This document shows positions 1-10,034 of a DNA stretch of 64,000 nt, in pieces. Below the pieces are notes generated by a model, which was not told where the DNA came from, did not search any database, and was given only the letters and a program-made list of their open reading frames with translations. Numbering within the stretch: the stretch's first letter is position 1; every line of letters starts with the position of its first letter. Made by a program: the position numbers and the translations under genes. Source of the stretch: Tissierella sp. (lineage in GTDB: Bacteria > Bacillota > Clostridia > Tissierellales > Tissierellaceae); the NCBI RefSeq assembly GCF_029266915.1, contig NZ_JARIEF010000073.1, positions 1-64,000 of the forward strand, in the 5' to 3' direction.

Positions 1-1
1 A

Positions 2-619
2 ATGTACATCTTAAAGCCGCCATACGGAAATAAATCTGGCTTTACAATACTTGAGTTAATTCTCTTTATGGCAATTTCATCGCTACTTATGATGACCTTT
101 TTTAGTGTTTTAAGCTTCAATGCAAGGGCCAGTGAAAGGATTATGCTTGAAGATGAGATGCTTCTAAATGGAAGATATGCTATAGAATATATAAAAGAAC
201 GTTTAATAAGTGCAGATCAAGTTATTCTATCGAAAAACTTTCCAGGTTTAGATGAAAACTATCCAACAAATATTGGATTTGTGATAGTAGAGCATACCTA
301 TAAAGCTCTAGATAAAAATAATTCTCCTGGAGAGAAAAGTAAAAAAGAATTTTATATATCTTATAACTATTCTACTTATTATATTGAATTCGGGAAATTA
401 AAAAGAATTGGCATATCTGAATATAATAATCCTAATGCTCTTCCTTATTATGGTTCTTTTCAAGGACATAATGTTATTATAGATTGTATATTAGAAGATT
501 CTAAGATAAAATTGCAAGATAATAATCTTGTAAAATTTGATATTTCTATTGGAAAAGATAAGAAAAAAGTCACTGACTTTAAAACTACTATAAGCTTAAG
601 ATGCCCTGTGGTACGTTGA
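2..619 (+). CDS. type IV prepilin-like / ComG-type pseudopilin (may begin upstream of the window)
   Basis: N-terminal prepilin motif GFTILELILFMAISSLLMMTFF (G|FxxxE plus hydrophobic stretch). Confidence 0.65.
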   Translation: MYILKPPYGNKSGFTILELILFMAISSLLMMTFFSVLSFNARASERIMLEDEMLLNGRYAIEYIKERLISADQVILSKNFPGLDENYPTNIGFVIVEHTYKALDKNNSPGEKSKKEFYISYNYSTYYIEFGKLKRIGISEYNNPNALPYYGSFQGHNVIIDCILEDSKIKLQDNNLVKFDISIGKDKKKVTDFKTTISLRCPVVR

Positions 620-620
620 T

Positions 621-1655
621 ATGAGAAAGATACTTAAAAATAGGCAGGGCAGTTTAACTATAATGGCTATGTTTATATTTTTACTGATGATGACATCTCT
701 TACTATGATGCTTAAATTCTCAACTCTTCAAGCTGCACTATCGAAAAATCAATTGTCAAAAATCCAAATTAGATATCTGGCAGAAGATGGATTCAATAAG
801 TTTTTATATGGAGAAGGAAATATTGAAAAATACATGAAAAAAGATATACTGGATAACTTTAGACTGGTTACTGTCAATGATTATAGAATAAAGTTAGAAA
901 AAGGACATGAATTGAAACCTTATATAGATAAATTAGGCTATAGTTTTAAAAATATAGATAAAAAAGAAATGATTTTCTTTGAATCAGAGGTAAGTAATAA
1001 TGGACTAAAAACTAGTATAAAAGCTTATGGACCATGTGTTAACGAATTGTTTGAGCTGAATAAACCCCTACTAGATGAAGAAGATCTATTGCCTGAAGAA
1101 AAGGATTTATTTGAAAACTTTTTCCATACTATGGAAAAAGATAATTGGGATTATGATTTCCCAATGGGTTCTAACTATAGAAAGATAAATACAAAAAAAG
1201 ATATAGTTTTAAACTATGTTACTGAAAATATTAAGCCCATATTAGGTCAAAAGCAAATGATTTTAAACTCTGGTGAGGTAAACCAGATCACAGATTATTT
1301 CAGAAATGAGTTTGCCGTAATTCATTTAAAACGTGATGGAGTAGAAAATAGAAATCTTACCATAGGAAATACTGAGCAGAATACAAAAATCATATTACAT
1401 GGAGACCTTTATCTGGAGGGTGACTTGATTATAAATCAAGATTTTGAGTTTCAAGGCTTAATTATAATGAACGGTGGTAAAATAATAGTCAATTCAAAAA
1501 CCAAGCCTCAGATTGAGGGAATGATTATAAATAAGGGTGAAAAAATAGATCTGGAGAGTTTGAATTTAATCCACAATCAAAAGTGCATATATAGGGGAGG
1601 GTCTTTTTTACCTGGCTTTATAGATATAGATATACAGGTTATTAAAAAGTTTTAA
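621..1655 (+). CDS. PilX-like membrane-anchored protein of a pilus/pseudopilus operon
   Basis: Starts 2 nt after the prepilin gene; basic N-terminus then one TM (GSLTIMAMFIFLLMMTSLTMML), as in PilX-type minor pilins. Confidence 0.45.
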   Translation: MRKILKNRQGSLTIMAMFIFLLMMTSLTMMLKFSTLQAALSKNQLSKIQIRYLAEDGFNKFLYGEGNIEKYMKKDILDNFRLVTVNDYRIKLEKGHELKPYIDKLGYSFKNIDKKEMIFFESEVSNNGLKTSIKAYGPCVNELFELNKPLLDEEDLLPEEKDLFENFFHTMEKDNWDYDFPMGSNYRKINTKKDIVLNYVTENIKPILGQKQMILNSGEVNQITDYFRNEFAVIHLKRDGVENRNLTIGNTEQNTKIILHGDLYLEGDLIINQDFEFQGLIIMNGGKIIVNSKTKPQIEGMIINKGEKIDLESLNLIHNQKCIYRGGSFLPGFIDIDIQVIKKF

Positions 1656-1732
1656 ACTTTATTTGTATTTCTATGTTATAATAAAGATAAGTTTTGGAAT
1701 TACAATATTTAAGCTAGGATAGGAGGAAAAGT

Positions 1733-2290
1733 ATGGTTTCAGCAGGAGATTTTAGAAAAGGTGTTACTTTTATAATGGATGGGGATGTATACCAAATCAT
1801 GGACTTTCAGCATGTAAAGCCCGGAAAAGGTGCTGCTTTTGTTAGAACGAAGATTAGAAACGTTATGACTGGAGCAACAAGAGACAATACATTTAACCCG
1901 ACAGAAAGATTTGAAAAAGCGAATATAGAAACTACGGAGATGCAGTACTTATATAGTGATGGTGAGCTTTATTATTTCATGAACCCAGAGACATATGAGC
2001 AAATCCCAGTAGAAAAAAGTTCTATTGAAGAAGCTGTAATGTACTTAAGGGAGAATGACAATGCTACTCTTAAGTTTTTTAAAGGAAAAGTTATCGAAGT
2101 AACTCCGCCTAATTTTGTAGAACTGGAAATTACACAGACAGAACCGGGATTAAAAGGTGATACATCCAGTGGGGCTACCAAACCTGCTACAGTAGAAACA
2201 GGTCTTACTTTAAATGTTCCTTTATTTGTTAATTTAGGAGATCATATAAAGATTGATACTCGTACAGGAGATTACATGTCTAGAGTTTAA
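1733..2290 (+). CDS. efp: elongation factor P
   Basis: [13 protein letters not shown]...[30 protein letters not shown] aggagg upstream. Confidence 0.97.
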   Translation: MVSAGDFRKGVTFIMDGDVYQIMDFQHVKPGKGAAFVRTKIRNVMTGATRDNTFNPTERFEKANIETTEMQYLYSDGELYYFMNPETYEQIPVEKSSIEEAVMYLRENDNATLKFFKGKVIEVTPPNFVELEITQTEPGLKGDTSSGATKPATVETGLTLNVPLFVNLGDHIKIDTRTGDYMSRV

Positions 2291-2321
2291 TTTTTACAAA
2301 AAAACAATTGGAGGGATTATT

Positions 2322-2660
2322 ATGAACGATTTATTTCAAAAAGTATCTTATTTACAAGGTTTAGCTGATGGTCTAGGAGTAGATGAGGCTACCAACGAAG
2401 GAAAACTCCTTATTAAAATAATAGATGTCCTAGGAGAGTTTACTGAAGTATTAGATGAGATAGTAGAAGATCAAGTTGGACTAGAGGAGTATGTAAGCTT
2501 TATAGATGAAGATCTATCTGACGTAGAAGATGAATTGTATGATGAATATGATGAATTCGACGAATATGATGATTTTGATTTTGAGGATTTTGACGAACTT
2601 GATATACATGATGAATGTTCAGACTGTGGAGATTCTTGCGATTGTGACGAAGAAGAGTAG
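2322..2660 (+). CDS. CD1247 N-terminal-domain-like acidic protein
   Basis: Start reset to MNDLFQKVSYLQGLADGL, preceded by ggaggg. Conserved N-terminal block adjacent to efp as in Clostridia; Asp/Glu/Tyr-rich tail ending CSDCGDSCDCD. Confidence 0.6.
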   Translation: MNDLFQKVSYLQGLADGLGVDEATNEGKLLIKIIDVLGEFTEVLDEIVEDQVGLEEYVSFIDEDLSDVEDELYDEYDEFDEYDDFDFEDFDELDIHDECSDCGDSCDCDEEE

Positions 2661-2680
2661 AAAATACAACTTATAAAAAA

Positions 2681-2711
2681 GTGTAAAATCTTAGGATTTT
2701 ACGCTTTTTTT
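2681..2711 (+). terminator. intrinsic terminator
   Basis: gtgtaaaatc-tta-ggattttacgc followed by tttttt. Confidence 0.8.
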
Positions 2712-2837
2712 GTAACTTATGCTTGAAAGTTTAAAGAAAAATCTATAAAAACAGAAAAATAAGAGAAATGTTTGTAAAGCTTATAATCCTTTGATATAAT
2801 AGTTTTAGAAGTTAATGGAACCATGGAGGTGTCTATA

Positions 2838-3224
2838 ATGACAGAAAATATAATAAATGATGAAAAGGAATTTGGAAGTATTAAAATTTCTAATGATGTA
2901 ATTGCTACAATAGCTGGAATAGCTGCAACAGAAGTAAAGGGTGTTTCTGGAAAGAGTATGGGATTTACAGGCGGAATAACAGAGATGCTAGGCATGAGAA
3001 ACCTTACTAAGGGAGTAAAGGTTGAAATTACAAATAGAGTAGCTAAGATTGATATCTCTATTATAGTAGAATATGGCGTAGATATAGCTGAAACAGCTAA
3101 GAAAGTTCAAGAAAACATCAAGAAGTCGGTAGAAACTATGACTGATCTTTTAGTGCCTGAAGTGAATGTAAATATTCAAGGCGTTAACATGGAAACAGAA
3201 AAAGAAGAAGCTTTAGAAGATTAG
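2838..3224 (+). CDS. Asp23/Gls24 family envelope stress response protein
   Basis: SIKISNDVIATIAGIAATEVKGVSGKSMG...VEITNRVAKIDISIIVEYGVDIAETAKKVQENIKKSVE; SD ggaggtg before ATG at 2838. Confidence 0.92.
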   Translation: MTENIINDEKEFGSIKISNDVIATIAGIAATEVKGVSGKSMGFTGGITEMLGMRNLTKGVKVEITNRVAKIDISIIVEYGVDIAETAKKVQENIKKSVETMTDLLVPEVNVNIQGVNMETEKEEALED

Positions 3225-3357
3225 TATTTAAAATTACCCTCTGCTCAAACAGGGGGTAATTTTAAATATATAGGTATGAAAATATATAATTTAAGGGTAT
3301 AATATAGTATTAGTTCCAATAAAGGTTGATATTTACGCGAATTTAGGAGGAAAATGT

Positions 3358-3948
3358 ATGGGCAGAAAGCAAGCAAGAGAAGGAGCAATGAAGTTATTAT
3401 ATCAAATGGAGTCAAATAATGATTTCTCAGAATCAGAAATAGAACTTTTTATAGAGAATTTTTCATTTGATAAGGGCGAAGAAAGATATATAGCTGAATG
3501 TATAAATACGGTTTCTGAAAACTTGGAAGAAATTGATTGTCATATCAAGGCGAATTTAGAAAGTTGGTCTATACATAGGCTTGCAAAGGTAGACCTGGCA
3601 GCTTTAAGAATTTCTATATATGAGATTCTTTACAGAAGAGATATACCTGTTGAGGTTTCTATAAATGAAGCTATTGAAATTGTAAAGAAATACAGTAACA
3701 GTGATTCATTTAAATTTATCAATGGAGTTCTTGGAGGGTTTGTTAAGAGCTTGGATAGTAATTTTAAATTGAAAGTACCTTTCCCAAAAGAGGATATACA
3801 AGAAAATCTTGAAGAAGATCGTGAAGAATATATAGATGGAGAAGGATTCACAGAAAATCTTGATGAATTAAGTGAAGACGACCAATATATGGAAGATAAG
3901 TACTCCGCTGAAGATGAAATATTAAATAAAATAGAAGATGAAATATAG
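3358..3948 (+). CDS. nusB: transcription antitermination factor NusB with acidic C-terminal extension
   Basis: MGRKQAREGAMKLLYQME...DLAALRISIYEILYRRDIPVEVSINEAIEIVKKYSNSDSFKFINGVLGG; acidic tail of about 55 aa. Confidence 0.95.
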   Translation: MGRKQAREGAMKLLYQMESNNDFSESEIELFIENFSFDKGEERYIAECINTVSENLEEIDCHIKANLESWSIHRLAKVDLAALRISIYEILYRRDIPVEVSINEAIEIVKKYSNSDSFKFINGVLGGFVKSLDSNFKLKVPFPKEDIQENLEEDREEYIDGEGFTENLDELSEDDQYMEDKYSAEDEILNKIEDEI

Positions 3949-4073
3949 ATAAAAATAGTTTTACTTCCAACAGAGGATAAAGAAATAAAAATACTAAGAG
4001 ATTTAGAAAATACTATAGATTTAGATATAGCTAAAGAGTAATTTTCTGTTAAATTAATTTGTAGGAGGATCAT

Positions 4074-5285
4074 ATGAAAGCTTTAAAGGTAAGCGAATTA
4101 AACAGTTACATAAAAAGAGTTTTTTCTTCAGATATGATTCTTTCAAATGTGAAGATTCAAGGTGAGATATCTAACTTTAAAAAACACATAAGTGGTCATT
4201 TATATTTTTCTTTAAAGGATGATAAATCGCTTATAAAATGTGTCATGTTTAAGGGAGATGCAAAGAGCAATTTCTTAGATTTGTCTGAGGGACAAAAGAT
4301 CACTGCAGAAGGATATGTATCAGTTTATGAGAGAAATGGTGAATACCAGCTCTATGTAAAGCGAATTAAAGATGATGGGGTTGGAGTTCTTTATGAAGCT
4401 TATGAAAAGCTCAAGATAAAACTAGAGGAGGAAGGTTTGTTTGAAGCCAAGTATAAAAAAGAGCTACCCTTTTTACCTAAAAATATAGGAGTTGTAACTT
4501 CAAGCTCTGGAGCTGCAGTACATGATATTATAAATATAATAAAAAGAAGATTTCCTTCGTGCAAGATATCCATTTATCCATCTCTGGTACAGGGAAAGGA
4601 TGCACCGGGCGACATCATTAAGGCACTGAAATATTTAGATAAGGAAGCTTCTATTGATCTTATCATATTTGGAAGGGGAGGCGGATCTATTGAAGATCTC
4701 TTTTGCTTTAATGATGAAGAGTTAGCTAGATGTGTATTTAACCTAGAAACACCTGTTATATCTGCTGTAGGACATGAAACAGATTTTACGATAGTAGACT
4801 TTGTATCTGACCTAAGAGCTCCTACACCTTCAGCTGCAGCGGAACTCGCTGTGCCTGATATTTTCAATTTAAAAGAGAGCTTAAACAATAAATATGGATA
4901 CTTAAAAAATGGTTTTAGAAAAAGCTTGAAATATAAAGATATTCAACTAAGAACACTCAAGTCGGAACTCAAATACAACAATCCTTATATAAAACTTAGG
5001 AATAACAGACAGGACTTAAACATGTTATTTAGAGATTTAACATCAGCAATAGATGATAGTTTAAATAATAGGGAGAAGAGTTTACTTAATCTTGAGAATA
5101 AACTTAAGCTTTTAAATCCTTCACTATCTTTAGAGAGTGGATATGGTTTGCTTACTGATGAGAATGGAAATATTATAAAGTCTATAGACTCTATAAATTT
5201 AGAAGAAATAATAAATATCAAAATAAAAGATGGAGATTTAAAAGTATTAGTAAAAGAAATTGAAAAGGAGAGTAAAACTATATGA
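4074..5285 (+). CDS. xseA: exodeoxyribonuclease VII large subunit
   Basis: ISGHLYFSLKDDKSLIKCVMFKG; GVVTSSSGAAVHDIINIIKRRFP; GRGGGSIEDLFCFNDEELAR. Confidence 0.97.
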   Translation: MKALKVSELNSYIKRVFSSDMILSNVKIQGEISNFKKHISGHLYFSLKDDKSLIKCVMFKGDAKSNFLDLSEGQKITAEGYVSVYERNGEYQLYVKRIKDDGVGVLYEAYEKLKIKLEEEGLFEAKYKKELPFLPKNIGVVTSSSGAAVHDIINIIKRRFPSCKISIYPSLVQGKDAPGDIIKALKYLDKEASIDLIIFGRGGGSIEDLFCFNDEELARCVFNLETPVISAVGHETDFTIVDFVSDLRAPTPSAAAELAVPDIFNLKESLNNKYGYLKNGFRKSLKYKDIQLRTLKSELKYNNPYIKLRNNRQDLNMLFRDLTSAIDDSLNNREKSLLNLENKLKLLNPSLSLESGYGLLTDENGNIIKSIDSINLEEIINIKIKDGDLKVLVKEIEKESKTI

Positions 5286-5530
5286 AAGATAAAGAACTAT
5301 CCTATGAAGAAGCAGTAGAAGGATTAGAAGATATAGTAAATAAACTAGAAGAAGATAAATCCTCTTTAAGTGATTCAATAGAATTGTTTAAAAAAGGTGT
5401 AGAGCTTTATAAGTATTCTAATAATCTTCTTTCAAAAGCAGAGGGAGAAGTTAAGATTCTTTTAGATGATTCTAATGACTCCATAATAGAAGAAGATTTT
5501 TTCAAGGAGGAAAATGGTGATGATTTCTAA
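5282..5530 (+). CDS. xseB: exodeoxyribonuclease VII small subunit
   Basis: SYEEAVEGLEDIVNKLEEDKSSLSDSIELFKKG; overlaps xseA by 4 nt. Confidence 0.95.
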   Translation: MKDKELSYEEAVEGLEDIVNKLEEDKSSLSDSIELFKKGVELYKYSNNLLSKAEGEVKILLDDSNDSIIEEDFFKEENGDDF

Positions 5531-6386
5531 TGAGATCAAAGAGCTCATAAATACAATAGATGAAAGTCTTAATTCTTCTATATACCTCAAAGGTCAATAC
5601 CAGCAAAAAGTATACGAATCTATAAAATATAGTTTATTTACTGGAGGTAAAAGATTAAGACCGATATTTGCTATAAAATCATTTGAATTGTTTAATGATG
5701 ATATCCAGCAGATTCTTCCATTTGCATCAGCTATAGAAATGATACATACATATTCTCTTATACATGATGACCTTCCCTCTATGGATGATGATAAAATCAG
5801 AAGGGGTAATCCTACAAATCATATAGTCTATGGAGAAGCTCTAGCTATTTTAGCAGGAGACGGACTCTTAAACTTAGCTTATGAAACTATGCTTAAAAGC
5901 ACTATCAAGTCCGCTAAAAGTCTTGAAGATTATGAAAAACGTGTAAGGATTATGCAGATAATTGCGAGTGCTTCTGGAATAGAGGGTATGATAGGAGGGC
6001 AAGTAGTAGACTTACTTGGCAATGAAGATGATATGGATGAAGATAAATTAAACTTTATGTATAAGGCTAAAACATCAGCACTGTTTGAAGCAAGTATGCT
6101 TGCAGGAAGTATGCTTGGTGGAGCTAGTGATAGGGAAATAGAGATTATGCATAGTTTTTCTAAAAAAGTAGGTATGGCTTATCAGATTAAGGATGATTTT
6201 TTAGACATAGAACAAGATGAAGAAATAGAAAAATATACATACTTATCCCTTAAGGATAATAAATTAGCATTTGAAAAACTGGAAGATCTTACTAAAGGTG
6301 CTTTAGAAGACTTGAAAAACCTTGAAGATAGAAATACAGAATTTTTAATGAAACTAACAGTTTTGCTCCTAAATCGTGAAAAGTAG
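5514..6386 (+). CDS. ispA: polyprenyl (farnesyl/geranylgeranyl) diphosphate synthase
   Basis: GGKRLRP; LIHDDLPSMDDDKIRRG (FARM); QIKDDFLDIEQD (SARM). Confidence 0.93.
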   Translation: MVMISNEIKELINTIDESLNSSIYLKGQYQQKVYESIKYSLFTGGKRLRPIFAIKSFELFNDDIQQILPFASAIEMIHTYSLIHDDLPSMDDDKIRRGNPTNHIVYGEALAILAGDGLLNLAYETMLKSTIKSAKSLEDYEKRVRIMQIIASASGIEGMIGGQVVDLLGNEDDMDEDKLNFMYKAKTSALFEASMLAGSMLGGASDREIEIMHSFSKKVGMAYQIKDDFLDIEQDEEIEKYTYLSLKDNKLAFEKLEDLTKGALEDLKNLEDRNTEFLMKLTVLLLNREK

Positions 6387-6459
6387 TAAATATTTACTAT
6401 TATTATATAGCTATGCTAAGAGAGGATCTTATTAATTAAATCTATGAATTATAATTTAT

Positions 6460-6487
6460 GCTGATAGCATTGGCTATCAGCTTTTTA
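6460..6487 (+). terminator. intrinsic terminator
   Basis: gctgatag-cattgg-ctatcagc followed by tttttat. Confidence 0.85.
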
Positions 6488-6752
6488 TATATAAATCTAC
6501 TTACTGGTGTGTTAATAAGGGGAGATATTTTTTAAGAAATAATGTGAAGTATAGTGCTAGTATAGAAATATATATTAGTTTAGGAATATTTATTTACGAA
6601 GCTAGCTTATGTTATAGAAAAAATATAAAAAACTTATATTTGATTATTAAGTATTTTATATTTAAATATTTTATAATATTGAATTAGTATTGAATTATCA
6701 CTAAAGTTAAATTAACTTTAATTAAAAACTATCAAAAGATAGAAGGTGTATT

Positions 6753-7556
6753 ATGATAAAGAAAAGAGCTGATATCTTACTATTTGAAAAAGGTCTAGTA
6801 AATTCCAGGGAAAAAGCTAAAACTCTTATCCTGGAAGGAGAAGTCTATATAGACGGGAAAAGAGCTAGGAAGGCCTCTGAGAGGTTCTTAGAAGGAGCCC
6901 ATATAGATATAGCGATTAACCCTTTAATCTATGTTAGCCGGGCAGGATTGAAGCTAGAGAAGGCTATTGAAGAGTTCAGTATAGAATTAAAAGATAAAAC
7001 TGCTATGGATATTGGATCTTCTACTGGGGGATTTACACAATGCATGCTGGAAGAAGGTGCAAAAAGGATTTACGCTATAGATGTAGGAAAAGATCAGTTG
7101 GTAGAAGAATTGAGAAGAAATCCTAAAGTCGTAGTTATGGAAGGGACAAATATAAGAGATTTAACACGAGAAAAAGTTAAGGATGATATAGATTTTATTT
7201 CTATAGATGTATCTTTTATTTCTTTAAAGTTAGTCCTGCCAATTGCTGTTAAATTTTTAAAAGACGATGGGCAACTCGTTGCTTTAGTAAAACCACAGTT
7301 TGAAGTGGGCAGGAACAATGTAGGAAAAAAAGGGATTGTTAAAAATGAAAAACTACATTCAGAGGTATTGACATCTATTATTGAATTTAGTAGGAGCTTG
7401 GACTTAAACGTAGAGGGATTGACATTTTCTCCTATTGCAGGATCTAAAGGCAATATAGAGTTTTTAATTCATATTAAAAAAAGTAAAGATAAGGACCACA
7501 GAGAAACTTTTTCTATAAGCCAAGTATTAAAACAAGCGCATGATCAATTGGATTGA
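6753..7556 (+). CDS. tlyA: TlyA family rRNA (cytidine-2'-O)-methyltransferase
   Basis: S4 domain RADILLFEKGLVNSREKAKTLILEGEVYIDGKR plus FtsJ-like MDIGSSTGGFTQCMLEEGAKRIYAIDVGKDQL. Confidence 0.95.
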   Translation: MIKKRADILLFEKGLVNSREKAKTLILEGEVYIDGKRARKASERFLEGAHIDIAINPLIYVSRAGLKLEKAIEEFSIELKDKTAMDIGSSTGGFTQCMLEEGAKRIYAIDVGKDQLVEELRRNPKVVVMEGTNIRDLTREKVKDDIDFISIDVSFISLKLVLPIAVKFLKDDGQLVALVKPQFEVGRNNVGKKGIVKNEKLHSEVLTSIIEFSRSLDLNVEGLTFSPIAGSKGNIEFLIHIKKSKDKDHRETFSISQVLKQAHDQLD

Positions 7557-7580
7557 CTTTAATCTGGGGAGGATATAGAG

Positions 7581-9278
7581 ATGTTAGTAGAATTAAATAT
7601 TAGAAATTTTGCTATAATTAAAGATCTTAGGATACAGTTTACCAGAGGGCTAAATCTCTTAACTGGAGAAACTGGATCTGGAAAATCAATTATAATAGAA
7701 GCTTTAGGTATTATATTAGGCGGAAGAGGTACTAAAGAACTAATAAGAACTGGTGAAGACAAATCTTTCCTTCAGGCTGTTTTTTTAGTTGAAAATTTAG
7801 AGAAACTTCAGCCACTCTTAGATAAATCTGGTATAGAGATAGAGGAGAATGGACTTTTAATAATTTCAAGGGAAATTTCAACCAACTATCCTAGTATGTC
7901 AAGGATCAATGGAAGAACTGTAACTCTTGGGATATTAAATGAATTGACATCCAATTTAATAGATATATTTGCTCAACATGAACATCAATCTTTATTAAAT
8001 ATAGCAAATCATAAAGTTTTAATTGACAGTTTTGGAGATAAGGACTTTAAAAACTTAAAGTCTGAGATAAAAGAGAAATACAGAGCTTATATGAATGAAA
8101 AAAAAGCTTTGGCGGATATGAGTTTAGATTCAAGCCAAAGAGAAAGAGAAATAGATCTATTAAAATACCAAATAGAAGAAATCGACAGTTCTAACATAGG
8201 AAATATAAATGAGGAAGAGCTAGAAAATGAATTTAATAAGCTAAGCAATATTAAATCTATTAAAAGCGGTATAGATGAAATACTAGAAGATTTTGATAGC
8301 TCGGATTATGAGAAAAAATCTATAATAGAATCTGTAAGTAAGGGTGTTTCTATATTAAATTCTATATTAAAATATGATAATAACTTAAAAACTAGCTTTG
8401 ATAGACTAGAAAGCATCAATTTTGAACTTAAAGATATCATAACAGAGCTAAATCACTATGGAGATAATATAGATGTAAATGAAGAAAGACTTTACACTAT
8501 AAATCAAAAGATAGATATAATAAATAATTTAAGAAAAAAATATGGAAATAATATAGAAGAGATACTCCAATATAGAGATGATAGTGCTAATCAGTTAGAA
8601 AAGTTCTTAAACTATGAGGAAGAAATTCAAAAACATATAGCTGTAATAGAGATTTATGAAATAGAATTGCAGAAACTTTCTTCTGATTTAAGCAACATGA
8701 GAAAGCTAATAGCTAGTGACTTAGAAAAGAAGATATTCTATGAGTTAAAAGATCTTAATATGGATAATATAACATTTAAAGTTAAATTTACTAAAAACCA
8801 CTTTACTAGCGACGGAATAGATAACATTGAATTTCTTATATCTACCAATATTGGCGAAGATTTAAAGTCTATGTCAAAGATAGTCTCAGGTGGAGAGATG
8901 TCGAGAATAATGCTTGGGTTCAAAAGTATATTAGCAAGCTATGACGGTATTCCAACTCTTATATTTGATGAGATTGATACCGGTATAAGTGGAAGAACAG
9001 CTCAAGTGGTCGGAGAGAAGATATATGATATATCTAAGAGAAGACAAGTGATTTCTATTTCTCATCTTCCGCAGATAGCAGCGCTTGCTGATAGTCATTA
9101 TGTAATATCAAAAGACCTCAATAAAGAGAATAAGATAAATACAAATGTAGTAAGATTAAGTGATGAAGAAAGAGTTATAGAACTGGGGAGACTATTAGGC
9201 GGAGTTGATGTTACAGATATAACCTTGAAACATGCTCGTGAAATGCTGGATATGACAAAAAAAATAAAGAAAAATTAG
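7581..9278 (+). CDS. recN: DNA repair protein RecN
   Basis: LNIRNFAIIKDLRIQFTRGLNLLTGETGSGKSIIIEAL; DIFAQHEHQSLL; VSGGEMSRIMLGFKSI; LIFDEIDTGISG. Confidence 0.97.
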   Translation: MLVELNIRNFAIIKDLRIQFTRGLNLLTGETGSGKSIIIEALGIILGGRGTKELIRTGEDKSFLQAVFLVENLEKLQPLLDKSGIEIEENGLLIISREISTNYPSMSRINGRTVTLGILNELTSNLIDIFAQHEHQSLLNIANHKVLIDSFGDKDFKNLKSEIKEKYRAYMNEKKALADMSLDSSQREREIDLLKYQIEEIDSSNIGNINEEELENEFNKLSNIKSIKSGIDEILEDFDSSDYEKKSIIESVSKGVSILNSILKYDNNLKTSFDRLESINFELKDIITELNHYGDNIDVNEERLYTINQKIDIINNLRKKYGNNIEEILQYRDDSANQLEKFLNYEEEIQKHIAVIEIYEIELQKLSSDLSNMRKLIASDLEKKIFYELKDLNMDNITFKVKFTKNHFTSDGIDNIEFLISTNIGEDLKSMSKIVSGGEMSRIMLGFKSILASYDGIPTLIFDEIDTGISGRTAQVVGEKIYDISKRRQVISISHLPQIAALADSHYVISKDLNKENKINTNVVRLSDEERVIELGRLLGGVDVTDITLKHAREMLDMTKKIKKN

Positions 9279-9468
9279 ATTACAGTTTGAAAATTAAGTA
9301 AATAAAAAAGATATAAATTTTCTATATTAAAAAACTCCTTTTAATATTATAATCAGGCTTGTTTAGTCGAGTTAAGAAATAATTTTTCTCTTTTTTATTT
9401 ATATGATATAATACAGGCTATAGTAAGATATTATATATTAATAAATAAATTATGGAGGTATTTAATAA

Positions 9469-10008
9469 ATGCTTTATGAAGAAAAAACTATGAAATCTGA
9501 AAAAGTTTATGAAGGTAAGATACTGAATCTTAAAGTAGATACGGTAGAGATGCCAGATAAAAAGTACTCAAAAAGAGAAATCATAGAACATCCGGGAGGA
9601 GTAGCTATTATAGCTATTACTGATGAAGATTCTCTTGTACTTGTTAAGCAGTATAGAAAGCCCGTTGAGGATTTTTTACTTGAGATTCCTGCAGGTAAAT
9701 TAGAATTAAACGAAGAACCGAGAGAAACTGCTATTAGAGAATTAAAAGAAGAGACGGGATTAGAGTCAGACAAACTTAATTATATATCTGAATTTTATAC
9801 TTCGCCAGGCTATACAGATGAAAAAATACATCTTTTCTTAGCGGAAGATTTAAGAAAGGTAGAATATACACCAGAACCTGGAGAATTCTTAGAGATTGTA
9901 GAAATTTCAATTGAAGAACTGATTAAAATGGTAAGAAGAGGAGAAATAATAGACAGCAAAACTATTATAGGTATACTTATAGCACAAAAATTAGTAGATG
10001 AAAGATAA
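9469..10008 (+). CDS. NUDIX hydrolase (ADP-ribose pyrophosphatase type)
   Basis: Nudix box GKLELNEEPRETAIRELKEETGLE. Confidence 0.93.
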   Translation: MLYEEKTMKSEKVYEGKILNLKVDTVEMPDKKYSKREIIEHPGGVAIIAITDEDSLVLVKQYRKPVEDFLLEIPAGKLELNEEPRETAIRELKEETGLESDKLNYISEFYTSPGYTDEKIHLFLAEDLRKVEYTPEPGEFLEIVEISIEELIKMVRRGEIIDSKTIIGILIAQKLVDER

Positions 10009-10034
10009 ATTTAATTATAAAGGAAGGTATTTGA

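Noticed and set aside
3630-4073. 147-aa minus ORF antisense to nusB
   Set aside because: Serine/isoleucine-rich translation typical of the opposite strand of an AT-rich gene; nusB is clearly real.
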